From the NCBI RefSeq assembly GCF_001684965.1, contig NZ_MAYG01000001.1, positions 1,550,001-1,614,000 of the forward strand: DNA of 64,000 nt, read 5' to 3'. The DNA comes from Chryseobacterium arthrosphaerae (GTDB lineage: Bacteria; Bacteroidota; Bacteroidia; Flavobacteriales; Weeksellaceae). Shown here piece by piece: positions 1 to 8,472 of the stretch. Each line of letters opens with the position of its first letter. The stretch's first letter is position 1. The notes under the pieces were generated by a model. It did not search any database. It saw only the letters and a list, made by a program, of their open reading frames with translations, and was not told the origin of the DNA. The position numbers and the translations under genes are program-made.

Positions 1-912
1 TTAAGAAGACATCTTATCAATACGGCCCATGAACAGGGACTTCGTGTTTCCGGAGGTGGTACACATCCTTTTTCGCATTGGTCGGAAAATAATATTACCC
101 AGGGGGAAAGATACATCAAAATTGTAGATGATATGGGTGATGTTGCCCGTGAAAACCTTATTTTCGGGCTTCACGTACATATTGGAATTCCCAACCGTGA
201 AGAAGGGGTAAGAATTCAGAATGTGATGCGGTACTTCCTCCCTCACGTGTATGCGCTGTCTACCAACTCACCTTTCTGGATCGGAAGGTATACAGGATTT
301 AAGTCTTACCGGCAGGAAATCTTCGTGAAATTCCCACGAACAGGAATCCCGAGTTATTTTAATTCCCTGGCGGAATTTGACAGCTATGTTGATCTTCTTG
401 TAAAAACAGGAACTATTGACAATGCCAAGAAAATCTGGTGGGATCTGCGTGTTCACCCGTTCTATCCTACCATTGAATTCAGGATCTGCGACATGCCGTT
501 AAGGATTGATGAAACCGTCTGTCTTGCAGCAATCATGCAGAGTCTGGTAGCCAAAATTTATAAGCTCCATCAGCAGAATCTAAGTTTCAGAAGCTATAGA
601 AGGCTGCTGTTGAATGAAAATAAATGGCGTGCTTCCAAAAGCGGTATTGAAGCTCATCTGATTGACTTTGGCAAAGAAGAGTCTGTACCTTATCCTCATC
701 TTTTAAAAGAACTTTTAGAGTTTATTGATGATGTGGTAGACGATCTGGGCTGCCGTCACGAGGTTGAATATGCCTGGAAAATTCTGGAGAACGGAACCGG
801 TGCCGACAGACAGCTTCAAATCTTTAAGGAAACAGGTGATCTGACAAAAGTGGTAGATTATATGATCTCAGAAACTGAGTATGGCATAACACATGGAGAG
901 CACGCTTCATAA
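1..912 (+). CDS. Carboxylate-amine ligase, GCS2/YbdK family (5' truncated by window edge)
   Basis: The reading frame is open from base 1, so the start lies upstream; 303 residues are visible and full members are roughly 370. Family landmarks are GGGTHPF near visible residue 18, the LHVHIGI strand, and TIEFRICDMPLR. GCS2-type enzymes join a carboxylate to an amine using ATP, and E. coli YbdK is a weak gamma-glutamyl-cysteine ligase. The true substrate here is unknown. It is followed after 33 bp by a class I glutamine amidotransferase, then an ATP-grasp-like gene and the cyanophycin genes. A role in making a small peptide or amide is therefore more likely than glutathione synthesis. That role is inferred from context. 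Confidence 0.85.
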   Translation, partial: LRRHLINTAHEQGLRVSGGGTHPFSHWSENNITQGERYIKIVDDMGDVARENLIFGLHVHIGIPNREEGVRIQNVMRYFLPHVYALSTNSPFWIGRYTGFKSYRQEIFVKFPRTGIPSYFNSLAEFDSYVDLLVKTGTIDNAKKIWWDLRVHPFYPTIEFRICDMPLRIDETVCLAAIMQSLVAKIYKLHQQNLSFRSYRRLLLNENKWRASKSGIEAHLIDFGKEESVPYPHLLKELLEFIDDVVDDLGCRHEVEYAWKILENGTGADRQLQIFKETGDLTKVVDYMISETEYGITHGEHAS

Positions 913-945
913 TATTTTTGGTAACTTTACAAAAAATATGATGTA

Positions 946-1779
946 ATGAAAGATATTCGAATTGCTCTGCTGGACATGAACAACAATCATGTGAATCAAG
1001 GTTTTAGAAACATTAAAGAGATTTCCGAAGCTTTTCAGCAGAACTCTGAAGAAAATGTAATCATCAAAACATTTGATGTGAGATTCAAAGATGAAATGCC
1101 GGAGATCGGTGACTTTGATATTTTTATTTCTTCAGGCGGACCGGGTAATCCTCACAGAGAAGGCCTTGCATGGGAAGACAGGTTTGCCGGTTTTTTAGAT
1201 TCTGTTTTTGAACACAATAAATACAGTGAGGATAAAAAATACCTTTTCCTTATCTGCCATTCATTCCAGCTGGCAAGCATTCACTGGAAACTGGGTAATA
1301 TCTGCAAAAGGAAATCTTATTCTTTCGGGGTAATGCCTGTGCATAAAACCAAAGAAGGCCGTGAAGAGTTTTTGTTCAAAAACCTACAGGACCCTTTCTA
1401 TGCAGTAGATTCCAGGGCATATCAGTTTATTGAGCCTGATCAGGAACGTTTTGAAGAATTGGGAATGACTGTGATGGCCATTGAAAAATTCCGTCCTCAT
1501 ATCAATCTGGAAAGAGCTGTAATGGCCGTTCGTTTTTCAGATGAAATATTCGGAACCCAGTTTCACCCGGAAGCCAGCCCTGAAGCATTGATTGAAAATC
1601 TGAAAGATGAAAAAAACAGAGAAGCGATGATCGAAAACTTCGGTATGGAAAAATATCTTGAGACCATGGACAGAATAGATGATGAAGACAAAATCATCCT
1701 GACCAGAAACCAGATCCTTCCGAGATTCCTTCAGTTCGCAAAAAAAAACATTTTGAAAGAGGTTGAGTCTTTGGCTTAA
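946..1779 (+). CDS. Class I glutamine amidotransferase (GATase1, GMP-synthase-like)
   Basis: This 277-residue protein has a GATase1 fold with the oxyanion strand SSGGPGNP (about 62-69), the nucleophile Cys104 in FLICHSFQ, and the His207/Glu209 pair in QFHPEAS. The full Cys-His-Glu triad is present, so it should hydrolyse glutamine and pass ammonia to a partner. The glycine usually found two residues after the cysteine is replaced by serine. No synthetase domain is attached, so the acceptor enzyme is separate; the adjoining GCS2 ligase or the ATP-grasp-like protein downstream are the obvious candidates. The tail after about residue 215 is charged and helical. The substrate is unknown. Confidence 0.85.
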   Translation: MKDIRIALLDMNNNHVNQGFRNIKEISEAFQQNSEENVIIKTFDVRFKDEMPEIGDFDIFISSGGPGNPHREGLAWEDRFAGFLDSVFEHNKYSEDKKYLFLICHSFQLASIHWKLGNICKRKSYSFGVMPVHKTKEGREEFLFKNLQDPFYAVDSRAYQFIEPDQERFEELGMTVMAIEKFRPHINLERAVMAVRFSDEIFGTQFHPEASPEALIENLKDEKNREAMIENFGMEKYLETMDRIDDEDKIILTRNQILPRFLQFAKKNILKEVESLA

Positions 1780-1790
1780 ACATTAATATC

Positions 1791-1956
1791 AACCACAAAA
1801 ATCATAAAAGTTTTTCAGCACTTTAGTTATTTTAAGTTACTGCTGACTGCTTGAAAAGTACACGTAAGTTTTTTGAAAACCTTTACTTTTCGCCGTTTCT
1901 GAACTTATTAAAAGCTTTAGTGACTTTTGACTTCGTCGAATCTTTGATTTGTGGTT
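1791..1956. repeat. 166-bp non-coding segment bounded by a 9-bp inverted repeat
   Basis: AACCACAAA at 1791-1799 is matched by its exact reverse complement TTTGTGGTT at 1948-1956. No reading frame in between looks real. The segment separates the amidotransferase from the ATP-grasp-like gene and resembles the short dispersed intergenic elements I associate with this genus. That link is from memory, and only one copy is visible here. Confidence 0.35.
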
Positions 1957-2023
1957 AAACTCATTTACAATATCAAATCGGACATTATTGTTCGATTTTT
2001 TTAACATCACAAAAGAAAAAAAT

Positions 2024-3208
2024 ATGATCCCAAAATACAGAAAACAGTTCAATCAGGAGTTTTCACAGGAAAAATATCAGCAGCTGAAAGATATTTTAAA
2101 ACAAAAAGGAGGTATAGAACCTACTTTCAGAATTTCTGAGAGTCCTTTATTCCTTACCAAAGCGTTCGAGGCCAAACTTCTTGATGCCAGCGAAAGCATT
2201 ATCAGCCAGATCAAAGCACTTCCTGCTGAAACTCTTCAGAAAGCTATACCCGACAACTGCCGGGTTCCCAATGATACGGACCAGCCTCATTTTTTTACCA
2301 TAGATTTTGGGATCTGCAAAAGTGAAAACGGAGACATTGAACCTCAGTTGATAGAATTGCAGGCCTTTCCTTCACTATATGCCTTTCAGAAGGTCTTCGA
2401 AGAGACATTTTGCGAAGTCTACCCTTTCCTTTCCGAAATCAGAAATCCAATGCCTCATGAAACGTTTAAAAACTACCTGAAAGAACTGATCGTAGGCGAT
2501 GAAAATCCTGAAAATGTAGTCCTCCTCGAAATTTTCCCTGAAAAACAGAAAACAGCGATTGATTTTGCTTTAACAGAACAGTTACTGGGAATAAAAACGG
2601 TTTGCCTGACCCAAGTAAAAAAAGAAGGTAAAAAACTGTATTATGAACATGATGGCCAACTGATTCAGATCAAAAGAATCTACAACAGGGTCATCTTTGA
2701 TGAACTTGACAGAATCCCGGATCTTAAAACTGAATTCGATTTCCGTGAAGAAGCGGAAGTAGAATGGGTTACCCACCCCAACTGGTTCTTTAAAATTTCA
2801 AAGTTCCTTTTGCCGTTATTAAAGCATCAGTTCGTTCCGAAAAGCTATTTCTTACATGAATTTCCGGAAAACGAGAACCTCGACAATTTTGTATTGAAAC
2901 CTTTATTTTCATTTGCAGGAAGTGGTGTAAACCTTAATCCTACCAAAGAAATAACGGATGCTATTGATGATAAAGAAAATTATATCCTGCAGAGAAAAGT
3001 GACCTACGAACCGATCTTTGAAGATATTAACGGAGAATTTTCAAAAGCAGAGATCCGTTTGTTGTATATCTGGAAGGAAAGCGATGAACGCCCTGTACTA
3101 TTAGAAAATTTGGGAAGAATGACCAAAGCAGCAATGGTCAACGTTGATTTCAATAAGAAGGATGCAATCTGGATCGGAAGTTCGAATGCTTTTTTTGCAG
3201 AGGGTTAG
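2024..3208 (+). CDS. ATP-grasp-like ligase-fold protein, function unknown
   Basis: A 394-residue protein. The frame is open from 1949, but I chose the ATG at 2024 because the upstream residues lie in AT-rich non-coding sequence and the inverted-repeat element. The C-terminal third has ATP-grasp signatures: FVLKPLFSFAGSGVNL near residue 292, which reads as a lysine strand plus glycine-rich loop, then ENYILQRKV, which reads as the adenine-contacting strand. The N-terminal part has IDFGICKSENGDIEPQLIELQ, whose acidic residues resemble the permuted ATP-grasp layout of glutathionylspermidine-synthase-like enzymes. It probably activates a carboxylate with ATP. It lies downstream of the GCS2 ligase and amidotransferase genes and converges on cyanophycin synthetase. 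The product is unknown. Confidence 0.7.
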   Translation: MIPKYRKQFNQEFSQEKYQQLKDILKQKGGIEPTFRISESPLFLTKAFEAKLLDASESIISQIKALPAETLQKAIPDNCRVPNDTDQPHFFTIDFGICKSENGDIEPQLIELQAFPSLYAFQKVFEETFCEVYPFLSEIRNPMPHETFKNYLKELIVGDENPENVVLLEIFPEKQKTAIDFALTEQLLGIKTVCLTQVKKEGKKLYYEHDGQLIQIKRIYNRVIFDELDRIPDLKTEFDFREEAEVEWVTHPNWFFKISKFLLPLLKHQFVPKSYFLHEFPENENLDNFVLKPLFSFAGSGVNLNPTKEITDAIDDKENYILQRKVTYEPIFEDINGEFSKAEIRLLYIWKESDERPVLLENLGRMTKAAMVNVDFNKKDAIWIGSSNAFFAEG

Positions 3209-3235
3209 TTTTTATAATCACTATAAACTTTAACA

Positions 3236-3276
3236 AAAAGAATCGGCTGAACCTTTGGTTCAGCCGATTCTTTTAT
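3236..3276. terminator. Bidirectional hairpin terminator between the ATP-grasp-like gene and cphA
   Basis: The stem AATCGGCTGAACC pairs perfectly with GGTTCAGCCGATT around a TTT loop. It is preceded by an A-run and followed by CTTTT, so it can stop both converging transcripts. Confidence 0.85.
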
Positions 3277-3288
3277 AAATGGTAAATA

Positions 3289-5919
3289 TTATATATTCTT
3301 ATCATCTTCCAGCAATTCCCTTGCCTGATATTCCTGCACCAGATCGATTGCATTAGAGATCACATCACTTAAAGCAGTAATAAAAGTACCTTCTTCCGCC
3401 ATTCCTATGGCATGTTTCAAAGCTTCGATTTCTTTAGGGATAATCTCATAACTAACGTCTCTGCCTGCTTCATTTATTCCGTCAATAATAAGTCCGTTGA
3501 TTTCTTCTTCCGTTCTTCCACGGAGGTGTTTTTCATTACGGATAATAATATAGTCGAACATTCTCCCCGCAATTTTCCCGCATTCTTTGATATCATTGTC
3601 TCTTCTGTCTCCTACACCGGAAATAATCCCGATTTTCTTGGTAGATTCAACATTTTTCAGATAATCTTCAATCGCTTCGTAACCGGACGGGTTATGAGCA
3701 AAGTCAATCAGTACCTTAAAGTTTTTGAATTTGAAAACATTCAGTCTTCCCGGAGTAAGCTGTGCACTCGGAATAAACGTCCTTAAGGAATTGGAGATAT
3801 CTTCGATGCCAAAACCGTAAAGATAACTTGCCAGACTGGCTGCCAAGACGTTTTCAATCATGAATCTGGCTTTCCCTTCCATGGTGATCGGAAAGTCTTT
3901 GGCTTTTCCTATTCTGATCTTCCAGTCGCCTTTTTTAATGGTTACGAATCCTTCCTCATACACACAGGTGATCTTTCCTTCTTTCGCAAATTTTACGATA
4001 TGAGGATTATTTTCATCCATACTGAAGATCGCCACATTCGAATCAAGATCATTTACAATTTTCATCGAATATTCATTATCGGCATTCAGAACGCTCCAGC
4101 CGCTTTTCTTTACACTATCCAATACTACCCTTTTCACTTTGGTAAGATCTCTTAAGTTATGAATATCATTCATTCCCAGATGGTCTTCCTCGATATTGGT
4201 AAGGACCCCGATATCACACTGTGAGAAACCAAGTCCGGAACGTAAGATTCCTCCTCTTGCCGTTTCAAGAACAGCGAATTCCACGGTAGGATCTTTCAGG
4301 ATAAATTCCGCAGAAAGCGGTCCTGTAGTATCTCCTTTTGACAGCATGGTATTCTGGATATAAATTCCGTCTGAGGTAGTGAATCCCACTCTATACCCAT
4401 TACTTTTTACAATATGGGAAATAAGTCTTGTTGTAGTTGTTTTTCCGTTTGTCCCGGTTACTGCAATAATAGGAATGGTAAAAGGTTTTCCCTGAGGATA
4501 AAGCATGTCTACCACCGGTGCAGCCACATTTCTGGGCAATCCTTCACTTGGTGCCAGGTGCATTCTGAAGCCCGGAGCAGCATTAACCTCTATGATGGCG
4601 CCACCACTTTCCTTTAAAGGTTGGGTTAAATTTTCAGCCATGATATCAATACCACACACATCCAGCCCGATGATCTTGGAAATCCGTTCAGCCATTGTGA
4701 TATTTTCCGGATGTACCATATCTGTAACATCAATTGAAGTTCCGCCGGTTGAAAGGTTTGCTGTTGATTTCAGGTAAACCACTTCTCCTCGCTGAGGAAC
4801 TGTTTCCAGGGTATACTGAAGTTTTTCAAGCAGCTCCATCGTATCTTTATCCACCTCAATTTCAGTCAGGACATTTTCATGGCCGTACCCCCTTCTCGGG
4901 TCTTTATTTTCTTTATCAATCAGCTGCTGAAGGTTCAGTTCTCCGTCCCCTACAACATGAGCTGGAACTCTCCTTGCTGCTGCAACCATCTTATTATTGA
5001 TCACCAAAACCCGGAAATCATATCCGGTAATGTATTTTTCAACGATAACTTTTCTTGAATATTTCTGGGCATGTTCCAGGCCTGTCTTTGCAGATTCCCA
5101 GTCATTGACATTAATGGAAGAGCCTTTCCCGTGATTTCCATCCAGAGGCTTTAAAACAACAGGATATCCTATTTTCCTGATCACAGTATTTAAGCCCTCT
5201 TCATCCACCACCAGATCCCCAATGGGAACCGGAATCGCTGCATCATGAAGCATTCTTTTCGTTAATTCCTTATTACAGGCAATATCTACGGCAATAGAGC
5301 TTGTTTTTCCTGTAATGGTTGCCTGAAAGCGCTGTTGATTGACTCCATAACCAAGCTGTACCAAAGAATTGGTTCCCAACCTGATCCATGGAATTCTTCT
5401 GGAAGCCGCTTCTTCTACAATACTTCCTGTAGACGGTCCCAGACGGACACGTTCCCTGATCTCTTTCAATTTATGAATGCAGGCATTCAAGTCATAGTCT
5501 TTTCCTTGAACCAGCGCTTCTGCAATCTTTACAGCTTCTTCTGCTGCATAAATTCCTGCATTTTCTTCAAGGTAATTGAATACCACGTTATACACTCCCG
5601 GAGTTTTTGTTTCACGGGTTCTTCCAAACCCTACATCCATCCCTGCCAGGGTCTGGATCTCTAAAGCAATATGCTCAATGACGTGCCCCATCCAGGTTCC
5701 TGTTTCCACCCTGTGGAAAAAGCCTCCTTCCACTCCTTCGGAGCAGCGGTGGGTAATCAGTGAAGGCATTAATTTTTCAATCCTCTCCCTGAATCCGTCG
5801 ATCTTATTGGTAGGATAATTTTCCATTTCTTCAAGGTCCAACCTCATCTGTATCAGCTTCTTTCTTCTGATACTCCATATATTAGGACCACGTAGTGCCT
5901 GAATCTTTTCGATTTTCAT
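3289..5919 (-). CDS. cphA: Cyanophycin synthetase
   Basis: At 876 residues this is the usual length for CphA1. It has an N-terminal domain (about 1-160), an ATP-grasp domain (about 200-465) with YPVVLKPLDGNHGKGSS and a distal IIEVNAAPGFRMHLAP, and a Mur-ligase-like domain with P-loop GTNGKTTTT from Gly489. The ATP-grasp half adds aspartate to the backbone and the Mur-like half adds arginine to each aspartate side chain, giving cytoplasmic cyanophycin. It is transcribed divergently from cyanophycinase. All three domains look intact, so an active enzyme is likely. Strict Arg specificity cannot be read from sequence; lysine or other side chains are possible in some homologues. Confidence 0.95.
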   Translation of the reverse strand: MKIEKIQALRGPNIWSIRRKKLIQMRLDLEEMENYPTNKIDGFRERIEKLMPSLITHRCSEGVEGGFFHRVETGTWMGHVIEHIALEIQTLAGMDVGFGRTRETKTPGVYNVVFNYLEENAGIYAAEEAVKIAEALVQGKDYDLNACIHKLKEIRERVRLGPSTGSIVEEAASRRIPWIRLGTNSLVQLGYGVNQQRFQATITGKTSSIAVDIACNKELTKRMLHDAAIPVPIGDLVVDEEGLNTVIRKIGYPVVLKPLDGNHGKGSSINVNDWESAKTGLEHAQKYSRKVIVEKYITGYDFRVLVINNKMVAAARRVPAHVVGDGELNLQQLIDKENKDPRRGYGHENVLTEIEVDKDTMELLEKLQYTLETVPQRGEVVYLKSTANLSTGGTSIDVTDMVHPENITMAERISKIIGLDVCGIDIMAENLTQPLKESGGAIIEVNAAPGFRMHLAPSEGLPRNVAAPVVDMLYPQGKPFTIPIIAVTGTNGKTTTTRLISHIVKSNGYRVGFTTSDGIYIQNTMLSKGDTTGPLSAEFILKDPTVEFAVLETARGGILRSGLGFSQCDIGVLTNIEEDHLGMNDIHNLRDLTKVKRVVLDSVKKSGWSVLNADNEYSMKIVNDLDSNVAIFSMDENNPHIVKFAKEGKITCVYEEGFVTIKKGDWKIRIGKAKDFPITMEGKARFMIENVLAASLASYLYGFGIEDISNSLRTFIPSAQLTPGRLNVFKFKNFKVLIDFAHNPSGYEAIEDYLKNVESTKKIGIISGVGDRRDNDIKECGKIAGRMFDYIIIRNEKHLRGRTEEEINGLIIDGINEAGRDVSYEIIPKEIEALKHAIGMAEEGTFITALSDVISNAIDLVQEYQARELLEDDKNI

Positions 5920-5963
5920 AGTCTATTGGCATTTTAACAGTTAACAATAACTCCTTTTATAAC

Positions 5964-5971
5964 CAAAGATA
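5964..5971 (-). promoter_or_regulatory. Candidate -7 box for cphA
   Basis: Read on the minus strand this is TATCTTTG, matching the Bacteroidota -7 consensus TANNTTTG, and it would give a leader of about 38 nt. A TTTG occurs at 5990-5987 but only 15 nt away, shorter than the usual spacing of about 19. Confidence 0.5.
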
Positions 5972-6106
5972 ATGTAAAACCCTAAACAAAACCATACCTC
6001 ATTTAAAGATTTATTAAAAAAATATTAATTTTTATTAACATTTCTAAATCATTAAAAATCAGCGAAAGATGGCATGAATTTCGCCAAATCATGTTATTTT
6101 ATTTTT

Positions 6107-6114
6107 TAATTTTG
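6107..6114 (+). promoter_or_regulatory. Candidate -7 box for cyanophycinase
   Basis: TAATTTTG fits TANNTTTG and ends only 4 nt before the ATG at 6119. If real, transcription would start at or almost at the start codon, giving a leaderless or near-leaderless mRNA. No good -33 TTTG is seen at the expected distance. Confidence 0.4.
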
Positions 6115-6118
6115 TACC

Positions 6119-7009
6119 ATGACTAAACCTGTTGGAAAATTAATAGTTATCGGAGGGGCTGTAAACAAAGGAAGTTTTGCAGAAACCGATTATGATCAGA
6201 ATATAGAAAAGAATCTTAACTTTTTTGAACGTGGAATCTTACGGAAGATTATCAACGAATCAAAACACAAGGAAAATTCTGTCATTGAAATCGTAACAAC
6301 AGCCTCCCAGATTCCTCAGATCGTAGGTTCAGAATACAAAAAAGCATTTGAGTTCTTAGGAGCAAAAAATGTTAATGTACTTGATATCCATAACCGGGAA
6401 GAAGCCAACTCTGATGCTATGGTAGCCAGGGCCAATGCTGCAGACGTCATGATGTTTACAGGAGGGGATCAGCTGAGACTGACTTCTATTCTTGGCGGAA
6501 CAAGGTTTCACGACACTATTTTACTGAAATATCAGGAGCAGGATTTTATTTACTCAGGAACTTCCGCAGGTGCTGCCGCCGCTTCAGAAAATATGATCTA
6601 TCAGGGAAGCAGCTCAGAAGCTCTTTTAAAAGGAGAAATTAAAACTACACAGGGATTAGGTCTTATAGACAATGTGATCATTGATACCCATTTTGTGCAG
6701 AGAGGCCGTATCGGGCGTCTTTTCCAGGCTGTGGTGAATAATCCCAGAACCCTGGGAATCGGTCTTGGAGAAGACACGGGACTTTTCATTCATAATGATG
6801 TAATGACGGCGGTAGGATCAGGACTTGTTATTCTTGTGGATGGAAGATTCATCAAAGATACCAACCTTACCAATATCAATCTTGGTGAACCGATCTCTAT
6901 TGATAATTTAACGGTTCATGTAATGTCTATGAATGATCATTATGATCTTACAACAAAAACACTGACGATTGAGAATTCGCAGTTTAATCCTATTCCTCAG
7001 GATAAATAG
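6119..7009 (+). CDS. cphB: Cyanophycinase (S51-type serine peptidase)
   Basis: A 296-residue protein with the class I amidotransferase-like fold of peptidase family S51. The nucleophile Ser149 sits in the elbow GTSAGA, MMFTGGDQLRL precedes it, and THFVQRGRIGRL carries the probable catalytic histidine. Cyanophycinase releases beta-Asp-Arg dipeptides from cyanophycin. No signal peptide is present, so it acts in the cytoplasm, unlike secreted CphE-type enzymes. It is divergent from cphA and followed, after a terminator, by an isoaspartyl peptidase that would finish the breakdown. The start at 6119 fits the family (KPVGKLIVIGGA). Confidence 0.93.
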   Translation: MTKPVGKLIVIGGAVNKGSFAETDYDQNIEKNLNFFERGILRKIINESKHKENSVIEIVTTASQIPQIVGSEYKKAFEFLGAKNVNVLDIHNREEANSDAMVARANAADVMMFTGGDQLRLTSILGGTRFHDTILLKYQEQDFIYSGTSAGAAAASENMIYQGSSSEALLKGEIKTTQGLGLIDNVIIDTHFVQRGRIGRLFQAVVNNPRTLGIGLGEDTGLFIHNDVMTAVGSGLVILVDGRFIKDTNLTNINLGEPISIDNLTVHVMSMNDHYDLTTKTLTIENSQFNPIPQDK

Positions 7010-7036
7010 TAAAAATCATTTACTTTATATAAATAT

Positions 7037-7065
7037 AAACGGAACCCAGGTTCCGTTTTTTTTTT
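7037..7065 (+). terminator. Rho-independent terminator of cyanophycinase
   Basis: AAACGGAACC pairs with GGTTCCGTTT with almost no loop and is followed by a run of about ten T. Confidence 0.85.
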
Positions 7066-7104
7066 GTTTAAAATTCTCTATTCTTGATATGAAATTTCAA
7101 AATA

Positions 7105-7137
7105 TTGGAATTAATTAAAATTTATCAATTACCTTCG
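7105..7137 (+). promoter_or_regulatory. Candidate promoter of the isoaspartyl peptidase gene
   Basis: TTG at 7105-7107 and TACCTTCG at 7130-7137 are 22 nt apart, close to the Bacteroidota layout. The third T of the TTTG half is replaced by C. The terminator upstream implies that this gene needs its own promoter. Confidence 0.4.
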
Positions 7138-7179
7138 TAAAGACTATCAAACATTGTCTATCAATTATCATTTATATTT

Positions 7180-8022
7180 ATGAAAGTTATCATCCACGGT
7201 GGTTTTTTCTCAGAGAGTGACCAAAGCCATGAAGTAAAAACAGCCAAACAGAATTCGTTAAAAGAAATTGCCCGAAAGGCTTTCGAATACCTTCAAACCC
7301 ATTCTGCGTTCGATACCGTTGCTTATGCTGTTTCTCTACTGGAAGATGATCCGCTGTACAATGCCGGGATCGGATCTCAGATTCAGAGTGACGGGATCAT
7401 CCGTATGAGTGCAGCCATTATGAACGGGGAAACTCAGAGGTTAAGCGGCGTTATCAATATTCAGGACGTAAAGAATCCCGTTTTTGTTGCCAAAAATCTG
7501 ATTGATGAAGATGACAGGGTTTTAGGTGGGCAAGGTGCCAAAATATATGCTACAGAACATGGATTTGAAAATTTTTCTACGGAAATTCCACAGCGAAGAA
7601 AAGAATATGAAGCCAGACTGGCTACCGGAGGAAAAGGAACTGTAGGCTGTGTAGCTATAGATAAAGAAGGAAAACTGGCTGTTGCCACTTCTACTGGCGG
7701 AAAAGGTTTTGAAATTCCGGGAAGGATCTCAGATTCTGCCACAGTGGCGGGAAATTATGCCAATGCTTTCTGTGCAGTGAGCTGTACAGGTGTGGGAGAA
7801 GATATTGTAAGCAATGCCACTGCTGCCAAAATTGTGACAAGGGTAACAGACGGAATGAGTCTTGAAAATGCATTTAATAAAACGTTTGACGAACTCAAAA
7901 CTATTGACGGGTTTGCCGGAGCCATCGCTATAGATAAAGAAGGAAATGTGTGCCATCAGGACTCCTATCCTACTATGGTTTTCGCCAGTTTTGACGGGAA
8001 AAATTTTGAAGTCTTTTCTTAA
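7180..8022 (+). CDS. Isoaspartyl peptidase / plant-type L-asparaginase (Ntn hydrolase)
   Basis: A 280-residue family T2 Ntn hydrolase. Autocleavage is expected before Thr154 in GGKGTVGCVAID, which becomes the nucleophile of the beta subunit. LYNAGIGSQI (about 59-68) and TSTGGKGFEIPGRISDS (about 170-186, substrate binding) also fit. There is no signal peptide, so it is cytoplasmic. Such enzymes split beta-aspartyl dipeptides, and next to cyanophycinase the natural substrate would be beta-Asp-Arg, yielding Asp and Arg. The linker before the cleavage site is shorter than in E. coli IaaA. Adjacency makes the cyanophycin assignment strong but still inferred. Confidence 0.88.
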   Translation: MKVIIHGGFFSESDQSHEVKTAKQNSLKEIARKAFEYLQTHSAFDTVAYAVSLLEDDPLYNAGIGSQIQSDGIIRMSAAIMNGETQRLSGVINIQDVKNPVFVAKNLIDEDDRVLGGQGAKIYATEHGFENFSTEIPQRRKEYEARLATGGKGTVGCVAIDKEGKLAVATSTGGKGFEIPGRISDSATVAGNYANAFCAVSCTGVGEDIVSNATAAKIVTRVTDGMSLENAFNKTFDELKTIDGFAGAIAIDKEGNVCHQDSYPTMVFASFDGKNFEVFS

Positions 8023-8055
8023 ATTTAACATTTTTTTATAACTCGATTTAATTTT

Positions 8056-8072
8056 TTGGCACGTATTTTACA
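8056..8072 (+). promoter_or_regulatory. Sigma-54-like -24/-12 element upstream of the YtxH-like gene
   Basis: TTGGCAC followed by five bases and TTACA resembles TTGGCAC-N5-TTGCA, with one mismatch in the critical -12 GC (AC here). It lies about 50 nt before the start codon. I see no good TANNTTTG box here. Confidence 0.3.
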
Positions 8073-8122
8073 TAAGTATTAATAACAAATTTTAATATTA
8101 ACACCTTAAAAAAATAGAAATC

Positions 8123-8359
8123 ATGGGAAACAAAACAAAAGGCTTATTAGCGTTATTAGGTTTAGGTGCTTTAGCTTATTGGAAATATAAAAATTCAAGC
8201 CCTGAAGATCAGCAGGCTGTGAAAGATAAAATCAATACAGCAAAAGACAACTTTAATAAATGGGGAAATGATCTTAAGAACAAAGCCAATGATGTAGCTT
8301 CCCAGGTTCAGAATAAAGTGGACGAAGTGAAGACAAAGGCTGAAGATTCTTTAAGCTAA
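8123..8359 (+). CDS. YtxH-like small membrane-anchored protein
   Basis: This 78-residue protein has one N-terminal hydrophobic segment (GLLALLGLGALAYWKY, about residues 7-22). A long charged amphipathic helix follows, with Asn/Lys/Asp-rich heptads (DKINTAKDNFNKWGND). The architecture is that of YtxH/gas-vesicle-like stress proteins, which are usually induced under stress or in stationary phase; the molecular role is unknown. It is monocistronic, with a strong terminator behind it and a possible sigma-54-type promoter in front. Confidence 0.75.
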   Translation: MGNKTKGLLALLGLGALAYWKYKNSSPEDQQAVKDKINTAKDNFNKWGNDLKNKANDVASQVQNKVDEVKTKAEDSLS

Positions 8360-8393
8360 AAAACAGATAGTTTTTTTTAACATTCATATATTG

Positions 8394-8431
8394 AAAAAAA
8401 AGTCATCGTAATAATTGCGATGACTTTTTTA
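8394..8431. terminator. Bidirectional terminator between the YtxH-like and methyltransferase genes
   Basis: AAAAAAAGTCATCG pairs with CGATGACTTTTTT around a 9-nt loop. A-runs and T-runs on both sides suit both converging transcripts. Confidence 0.85.
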
Positions 8432-8472
8432 ATCTACGATAAAAATTGAATATCCTATAGACTCTAAGCAGC

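Noticed and set aside
3412..5818. Several plus-strand open frames of 60-124 residues inside cphA
   Set aside because: They lie antisense to a well-supported 876-residue gene, have no family features and biased composition; they are shadow frames.
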